Assembly (NCBI RefSeq): GCF_017309585.1
Contig: NZ_CP071321.1
Coordinates: forward strand, 682,001-746,000
DNA length: 64,000 bases
From: Nitrogeniibacter aestuarii
GTDB taxonomy: Bacteria; Pseudomonadota; Gammaproteobacteria; Burkholderiales; Rhodocyclaceae
Direction of reading: 5' to 3'
Positions 60,064 to 64,000 of the stretch are shown here, piece after piece. Positions within the stretch are counted from its first letter, which is position 1. Each line of letters opens with the position of its first letter. The notes under the pieces were generated by a model. That model ran no database searches and was not told where the DNA came from. It worked only from the letters and a program-made list of their open reading frames with translations. The position numbers and the translations under genes are program-made.

Positions 60064-60921
60064 TCAGTCATCGAGCGGGCGGAATGTAAGCTCGAGTGTA
60101 CGCGAGAACAGCGACGGATCGTCAGGCTGCGGTAGCGGATCCGACTTCTGTATTGCGCGTTTGATGGCGTCATCAAGGATCGGGTTCCCGGTGCTTTTCT
60201 TCAGTCTGATGTCGAGCACGGTGCCACCGGGGCCTTGTGTGACGGAAAAGATCGCCTCCGGGTTGCCGGACAGCCCGGGGGGACGGATCAGGTTGGCTTT
60301 GACTTTGCCGCGAATCCGGTCGATGTAGGTCTGCAGACCGCGCACCCGGGCGGCACTGGCCGCCTCGGCGCGCAGCAATTCCGCCTCGCGGGCGCGCTGA
60401 GCGTCCATGGCGAGCAGTTCGTCCATCCGGTTGTCTTCCAGGGCGCGTGTTTTTTCCGCCGGGTCCGGTTTGGGTTTCGGCTTGGGCTCGGGCTTTGGCT
60501 TTGGCTGCGGTTTGGGTTCCGGCTTGGGCTCGGGTTTTGGCTTCGGCTCCGGCTTTTTCTCGGGCGTCTTGATGTCCGGCGCCTTGGGCTCGGGTTTCGG
60601 TTCGGGCTTTGGCTGTGGTTTAGGCTCGGGCTTCGGCTGTGGTTTGGGTTCCGGCTTGGGCTCGGGTTTCGGCTCCGGAGCCGGCTTGGGCTGCGGCTTG
60701 GGTTGGGGTTTGGGCTGCGGCTTGATGGCCGGGCGGCTCGGTTGCGGTGCCGCCACCAGCGAAACCTGAACGGCCGCGGGTGGCTGGGTCTGCCAGCGAA
60801 CGCCGAAAAACAGAAAGATCAGCAGGCCCACGTGCACGAGCAACGCCAACGCCAGGGACGGCCACTTGCCGGGCGTGTCGTCATCGCGGTTGAAGTCGTG
60901 GAAATCGGCTTCCATGTTCAT
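60064..60921 (-). CDS. tolA: TolA, energy-transducing Tol component
   Basis: This 285-residue protein has a cytosolic start, a membrane helix (LALALLVHVGLLIFLFFGV), and a long Pro/Lys/Glu-rich linker (~65-160) made of KPEPKPQP-type repeats. A C-terminal TonB-like domain contains GLSGNPEAIFSVTQGPGG. It spans the periplasm to TolB/Pal. The linker replaces the long alpha-helical domain II of E. coli TolA, so it resembles TonB more than enteric TolA. The first ATG (60921) or the one at 60915 may be used. Confidence 0.93.
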   Translation of the reverse strand: MNMEADFHDFNRDDDTPGKWPSLALALLVHVGLLIFLFFGVRWQTQPPAAVQVSLVAAPQPSRPAIKPQPKPQPKPQPKPAPEPKPEPKPEPKPQPKPEPKPQPKPEPKPEPKAPDIKTPEKKPEPKPKPEPKPEPKPQPKPKPEPKPKPKPDPAEKTRALEDNRMDELLAMDAQRAREAELLRAEAASAARVRGLQTYIDRIRGKVKANLIRPPGLSGNPEAIFSVTQGPGGTVLDIRLKKSTGNPILDDAIKRAIQKSDPLPQPDDPSLFSRTLELTFRPLDD

Positions 60922-60926
60922 GGTGG

Positions 60927-61334
60927 TCAGCGGCTGTCGCCTCGCTGAACGAGCAGGCCGATCTGGTCGATGTTGCCCCGCTGGAGCTGGTCCATGACCT
61001 TGAGGACGGCCTCGTACCTGGCCTCCTTGTCGCCGGCAATGAGCACGGGGCGTTTCTTTTCTCCGCCCTGCAAGGCCTGCAGTTCGCCCACAAGGGCGTC
61101 GAGCGCCATGGGCCTCGGGTCGGCATTGCCATCGCGCAGGGCGACCGAGCCATCAGCGCGGACGACCACGTTGATCGGCTCGGCCGGCGCGTCCGAGGCC
61201 TTGCCGACGCTGGGCACCTCGATGCTGCCGGTCTGGATCATGGGGGCGGTGACCATGAAGATCACCAGTAGCACCAGCATCACGTCGATGTAGGGAACGA
61301 CGTTGATCTGGTTCATCAGGCGGCGTTGGCGCAT
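60927..61334 (-). CDS. tolR: TolR (ExbD family)
   Basis: This 135-residue inner-membrane protein has a short cytosolic start, one helix with the proton-conducting aspartate in VVPYIDVMLVLLVIF, and a periplasmic domain. With TolQ it is the proton-driven motor of Tol-Pal. It is 24 bases from tolQ and 5 from tolA. Confidence 0.95.
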   Translation of the reverse strand: MRQRRLMNQINVVPYIDVMLVLLVIFMVTAPMIQTGSIEVPSVGKASDAPAEPINVVVRADGSVALRDGNADPRPMALDALVGELQALQGGEKKRPVLIAGDKEARYEAVLKVMDQLQRGNIDQIGLLVQRGDSR

Positions 61335-61358
61335 GCGCGACTCCGTCTCGGCGATCGA

Positions 61359-62033
61359 TCAGCTCAGCTGACGCTGAAGGATGTTGGAGAACTCTTCCAT
61401 GAAGCTTTCGGCGCGGATGGAGAGGCGATCGATGTCGTGGGCAAAGCGGTTGTATGCCACCACGGCGGGGATGGCTGCGAACAGGCCGATCGCGGTGGCG
61501 ACCAGCGCCTCCGCAATCCCCGGCGCCACATGGGCAAGGGTGGCCGAGGAGACATTGGACAAGCCGCGGAATGCGTTCATGATGCCCCACACCGTGCCGA
61601 ACAGGCCCACGTACGGGGACACCGAACCGACCGAGGCGAGAAAGGCCAGATGCGCCTCGAGTTCGTCGATCTCGCGCTGGTAGGTGGCGCGCATCGCACG
61701 TCGGGCGCCATCCACCACGGAGTCGGGGTCGCTGTTCTTGCCACGCAGCTTTGAAAACTCCCGGTAGCCGGATTCGAAGATCCGTTCCATCGGCCCGGTG
61801 TTGTGCCGGTCGTTGCAGGCGCTCTGGTACAGGTGGTTCAGGTCGCCCCCGCTCCAGAAATTGCGTTCGAAGATTTCGGTCTTGCGTCGTGCGGCGCCGA
61901 TGGCGAACCACTTGCGGAAGATCCAGTACCACGACATGAAGGAGACGGCCGCCAGCAGGGCCATCACCAGCTTGACCAGCAGGCTGGCCTCGGCAATGAG
62001 GGAAATGATCGACAGGTCTTGGGTGATGGGCAT
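61359..62033 (-). CDS. tolQ: TolQ (MotA/ExbB family)
   Basis: This 224-residue protein has three helices: one near residue 20 and two long ones containing GLFGTVWGIMNAF and LVATAIGLFAAIPAVVAYN. The threonine and glutamate positions typical of TolQ are kept. The start at 62033 is 2 bases from the ybgC stop; a frame open to 62111 overlaps ybgC. It forms the motor with TolR. Confidence 0.95.
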   Translation of the reverse strand: MPITQDLSIISLIAEASLLVKLVMALLAAVSFMSWYWIFRKWFAIGAARRKTEIFERNFWSGGDLNHLYQSACNDRHNTGPMERIFESGYREFSKLRGKNSDPDSVVDGARRAMRATYQREIDELEAHLAFLASVGSVSPYVGLFGTVWGIMNAFRGLSNVSSATLAHVAPGIAEALVATAIGLFAAIPAVVAYNRFAHDIDRLSIRAESFMEEFSNILQRQLS

Positions 62034-62035
62034 GG

Positions 62036-62464
62036 TCAGGCCGCGGCTTCGAGGGTTTTTCGGATGTGCTCGGGAATGGCAGCGGGGCGACCGCTGGCCA
62101 GATCGAGGCACGCGATTGAGACTGTCGCGGTGAACAGGCGTTCCGTACCGCGTTCGATATATTGCGTGAATTTGAGGCTGGCACGGCGCGCGTCGGCCAT
62201 AACCGTATTGACCACGATCTCGTCATCCAGTCGGGCCGGGCGCAGATAGTCGCCTTCCACCTTGCGTACCACGAAAGCCAGACCGGCCTCATCGAGCAGG
62301 GTTTGTTGCTCGAACCCCAGTGCCCGTAGCCACTCTGTCCGACCGCGCTCGCAGAATTTCCAGTAGTTGGCGTAATAGACGACGCCACCGGCGTCAGTGT
62401 CTTCGTAGTAAATCCGGAGCGGAAGTCGGGTCTCGCGCACTGCGTTCAGAAGGCCGAATTGCAA
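62036..62464 (-). CDS. ybgC: Tol-Pal-associated acyl-CoA thioesterase YbgC
   Basis: This 142-residue hot-dog-fold thioesterase has the catalytic segment YYEDTDAGGVVYYANYWKF, with the acidic residue in YEDTDAGG. It hydrolyses short or medium acyl-CoA/ACP and is the conserved first gene of tol-pal. Its promoter lies in the 157-base gap shared with the STAS gene. Confidence 0.93.
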   Translation of the reverse strand: MQFGLLNAVRETRLPLRIYYEDTDAGGVVYYANYWKFCERGRTEWLRALGFEQQTLLDEAGLAFVVRKVEGDYLRPARLDDEIVVNTVMADARRASLKFTQYIERGTERLFTATVSIACLDLASGRPAAIPEHIRKTLEAAA

Positions 62465-62621
62465 AGTCGCCTATTTTAGCCATAAGGAGCGTGATGCAAG
62501 TCGCAACCAGGTCGTTACATTTTCTCTCAATGCCGCCGGATCCCTGCCGTTTACTTCAGACAGTGGTATTCTCGAACTCCTCAAGGCCCGTGGCCTGATC
62601 GCTGTTGGAGGGGGTGCGATC

Positions 62622-63752
62622 TTGGTCGGCTCATCGAAAAAGCAACAAACACCCGATTCAAACGAAATGAAGGGACCGCGTTCCGAACTGTCGACGCTCG
62701 ACTTCGGCGCCGGCGGCGCTGATGTACAGCGTGCGCTTGCCGAATGTGCGGACAAGATGGAAGTGCACGAAGGTGCAGACGATTCCTCGGCCATCGCCGA
62801 AGAAGCGGCGGTGCTGTACGCCAACGGCCAGAATGACGCGGCTGCGGCCGTGCTTGAAGTGCACGTCACCAGTCTCCCCGCTGGCCAGGGTGAGTTCATG
62901 TGGATGATGCTGCTCGACCTCTACAAACTCACCGGCATGCGTGCCGAGTTTGACGAGCATGTCATCGAATACGCCCGTAGTTTCGAAAAATCCCCGCCGC
63001 CCTGGGACGTTGCAAACGCGCCCGTCAAGAAAGCCAAAGCCAGTACCCCGTCTGTTGCGCTCGGATCATCGCTCAACGAGCAGGTGGCCAAGCAGTTCGA
63101 CCGGGTTCGCGAGACCGCCCGCAAGCACGGCACCGTCAAGATCGATCTATCGCGCCTGCGAGCGGCTGACGAGGTCGGGGCCGAGATGTTGCGCTCGCTC
63201 ATTCACGGACTGCGCAAGGAAGGGATTCAGGTCAAGCTGGCCGGCTGTGCGTCGATGGCGGCCATGCTGGGCGGGCAGGTGACCGTGGGGCAGCCCGAAA
63301 ATCGCAGCCTGTGGCTGCTGCTGCTCGACATGCTTCAACACACCGATGACATGGACCGTTTCGAGGAAGTGGCGGTCGATTACGCCGTGACTTTCGAAGA
63401 ATCGCCTCCGTCATGGGAGCCACCGGCCATGGAGGACTTCGTCAGCACCACGGATGTCTCCGCTGCCGCACCCGAGCCTCAGGGGTTTGCGCTGGAAGGT
63501 GATTTGCTCGGTGCCAGCGCAGAGGGGATTCGCAGCCTTGTGGCCTTTGCCTCGGATCACGCGGTGGTGAATGTGGATTGCTCCCGTTTGCGCCGGGTCG
63601 ATTTCGTTGCCGCGGGCAGCCTGTTCAATGTGCTGGCGACCCTCCAGGGGCAGGGCAAGAACATCTCGCTCAATCGGGTCAACGCGATGGTCGCGGCCTT
63701 GTTGCGTGTCATGGGTATCGATCAGGTGTGCACCTTGCAATGGCCGACCTGA
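62622..63752 (+). CDS. Tandem-STAS-domain protein (TTG start)
   Basis: The frame begins with TTG at 62622 behind GGAGGGGG. The 376-residue product has a charged N-terminus and a middle STAS-like region (VKIDLSRLRAADEVGAEML). A helical linker follows (LWLLLLDMLQHTDDMDRFEEVAVDYAV), then a second STAS-like end (VVNVDCSRLRRVDFVAAGSLF, VAALLRVMGID). The linker half repeats an earlier segment (WMMLLDLYKLTGMRAEFDEH). Family unknown beyond STAS; it may scaffold a phospho-signalling pathway. It lies 83 bases upstream of hslV. Confidence 0.75.
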   Translation: MVGSSKKQQTPDSNEMKGPRSELSTLDFGAGGADVQRALAECADKMEVHEGADDSSAIAEEAAVLYANGQNDAAAAVLEVHVTSLPAGQGEFMWMMLLDLYKLTGMRAEFDEHVIEYARSFEKSPPPWDVANAPVKKAKASTPSVALGSSLNEQVAKQFDRVRETARKHGTVKIDLSRLRAADEVGAEMLRSLIHGLRKEGIQVKLAGCASMAAMLGGQVTVGQPENRSLWLLLLDMLQHTDDMDRFEEVAVDYAVTFEESPPSWEPPAMEDFVSTTDVSAAAPEPQGFALEGDLLGASAEGIRSLVAFASDHAVVNVDCSRLRRVDFVAAGSLFNVLATLQGQGKNISLNRVNAMVAALLRVMGIDQVCTLQWPT

Positions 63753-63835
63753 TCCCCATCTAGTCGTCTCTTGGCGTTGCCGATTCGATGCAACGCCTGT
63801 CAAACCGGCCGGTTCAAGGCCCGTCAGGATTCAAC

Positions 63836-64000
63836 ATGGAACAGTATCACGGCACCACGATCCTCTCGGTGCGGCGCGGGCGTCACGTCGCGCTGGGCGG
63901 GGATGGTCAGGTCACCCTCGGCAATATCGTCGTCAAGGGCAGTGCGCGCAAGGTGCGGCGCCTCTATCAGGAGCGGATTCTCGCCGGGTTTGCGGGCGGC
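63836..64000 (+). CDS. hslV: ATP-dependent protease subunit HslV (partial)
   Basis: The first 55 codons read MEQYHGTTILSVRRGRHV and continue past GGDGQVTLGN to the window edge. This is the HslV N-terminus, where the propeptide is removed to expose the catalytic Thr of HGTT. hslU is expected downstream. It forms the proteolytic chamber of HslUV in the cytosol. Confidence 0.95.
   Translation, partial: MEQYHGTTILSVRRGRHVALGGDGQVTLGNIVVKGSARKVRRLYQERILAGFAGG

Noticed and set aside
60235..60948. Plus-strand Gly/Leu/Trp-rich membrane-like frame
   Set aside because: It is the antisense shadow of the KPEP repeats in tolA.

Overview
The window is a high-GC chromosomal segment. The ordered tol-pal block, queC/queE, a tRNA-Lys, hslV, PEP-CTERM proteins and a lanthanide-type methanol dehydrogenase together suggest a betaproteobacterium, most likely Rhodocyclales (Azoarcus/Zoogloea-like). 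That placement is inferred from gene content and style, not from a database search. Several gene starts below were moved to a downstream or non-ATG codon where a ribosome binding site or signal peptide supports it.

Region by region: 1-5.2 kb is a C1/alcohol oxidation locus. It holds a divergent MfnE-like kinase, then xoxF, xoxG, xoxJ and two uncharacterised exported proteins. A near-perfect sigma-54 promoter and TGTGTC repeats lie upstream of xoxF. 5.2-6.7 kb is non-coding and holds two direct copies of a ~515 bp repeat whose ends are inverted, stem-loop-forming sequences. 6.7-10.9 kb has a LOG-family protein, a nucleoside/guanine deaminase and polA. 11-13.8 kb has three PEP-CTERM proteins around a lone ArsI-like dioxygenase. 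13.9-17.8 kb is a TRAP transporter (dctP, dctQ, dctM) and a DUF4399 protein. 18-24.9 kb holds a GGDEF/EAL protein, a DUF2721 protein, a periplasmic ATP-dependent DNA ligase, a small stress-type membrane trio, a trypsin-like protease and a lytic transglycosylase.

24.9-41.9 kb is a surface polysaccharide/LPS region: a minus-strand operon (GT9, two GT4, deacetylase), a GT4, an O-antigen ligase, a tight tandem array of five paralogous GT4 genes, a sulfotransferase, and a minus-strand set (tyrosine-phosphatase-like, msbA, GT4). 42-51.3 kb is a vitamin B12 locus. cobU-cobT-cobS-cobC run on the minus strand. On the plus strand a cobalamin riboswitch precedes btuB-btuC-btuD-btuF-cobO-cobA. Together they take up, adenosylate and finish corrinoids.

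51.4-56.0 kb is a ~4.5 kb integrative element in the 3' end of tRNA-Lys(UUU), bounded by 52-bp direct repeats. It encodes a tyrosine integrase, a helix-turn-helix excisionase-like protein, a replication-initiation-like protein, and a divergently transcribed pair of unrecognised cargo proteins. The cargo pair is the most likely place for an undescribed system. The element also supplies a hairpin that appears to replace the tRNA terminator it displaced.

56-64 kb is conserved chromosome: queC, queE, the Tol-Pal operon ybgC-tolQ-tolR-tolA-tolB-pal-cpoB, a tandem-STAS protein and the 5' end of hslV.
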